Assembly: GCF_022662375.1 (NCBI RefSeq)
Contig: NZ_JAKNQL010000019.1
Span: 43,488 to 107,487 of the forward strand
Source of the DNA: Pseudomonas sp. CROZ-RG-20F-R04-15
GTDB lineage: Bacteria > Pseudomonadota > Gammaproteobacteria > Pseudomonadales > Pseudomonadaceae
Reading direction: 5' to 3'
Length of the DNA stretch: 64,000 nt
Positions 63,991-64,000 of this stretch are shown in pieces; the stretch's first letter is position 1, and every line of letters starts with the position of its first letter. The notes under the pieces are model-generated. The model was not told where the DNA came from, did no database searches, and saw nothing but the letters and a program-made list of their open reading frames with translations. The position numbers were made by a program, and so were the translations under genes.

Positions 63991-64000
63991 GCCACTCGAT

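Overview
The window is chromosomal DNA from a Pseudomonas, most likely the P. fluorescens group. Pointers are the GC-rich codon use, the gene order thiC-nudF-cpdA-parE-parC-serB-psd-rhdA-motAB-rsgA-orn-queG-nnr-tsaE-amiB-mutL-miaA-hfq-hflXKC-hisZ-purA-rnr-rlmB (from memory, the backbone of P. aeruginosa PA4973 down to PA4936), REP palindromes with the core GAGCAGGCTCGC, and an OAA/PFL-type lectin. No phage, plasmid, insertion sequence or CRISPR array was recognised.

Layout. 0-5 kb: thiamine pyrimidine synthesis (thiC) with a CytX-type permease, a lipoprotein, and nudF-yqiB-cpdA. 6.5-15 kb: a topoisomerase IV cluster in which parE and parC enclose two tandem phytase-like secreted proteins and a membrane retropepsin-like protease; pqiC follows. 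15-20 kb: divergent smp/serB and a PilZ-like protein. 20-26 kb: lectin, psd-rhdA-HDOD (minus strand), then motAB behind a sigma-28-type promoter. 26-29 kb: fatty acid hydroxylase, rsgA, orn. 29.2-40.9 kb: an AT-richer accessory island between orn and queG. 40.9-54.9 kb: housekeeping genes for tRNA modification, cell wall, mismatch repair, Hfq, the HflK-HflC protease modulator, histidine and purine synthesis. 55-60 kb: a chemoreceptor, a two-gene ferric-iron uptake unit with a Fur-box-like site, and two tandem tRNA-Leu(CAG) genes. 60.5-64 kb: rnr and rlmB.

The island is the most interesting part. It holds four tandem relatives of one unrecognised beta-rich protein family: copy A with a single frameshift, copy B intact, copy C a decayed remnant, and copy D intact. 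A TRIC-type channel gene sits between A and B. Directly after D comes a 1595-residue Rhs/YD-repeat protein with a variable, AT-richer C-terminal tail and no PAAR domain or signal peptide. Next is a leucine-rich-repeat protein that looks like the central part of the large NEL-type effectors without their ligase domain. No separate immunity gene is evident. A reasonable hypothesis is an Rhs-centred toxin or contact system whose accessory beta-proteins have multiplied and diversified; the function of those proteins is unknown to me.

Smaller structural features are two copies of a ~190 bp MITE-like element in opposite orientation, a cloverleaf-like repeat between thiC and cytX, two inverted REP pairs, and several intrinsic terminators. 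Start codons were chosen from ribosome-binding sites and known family starts and often lie inside the longest possible reading frame.
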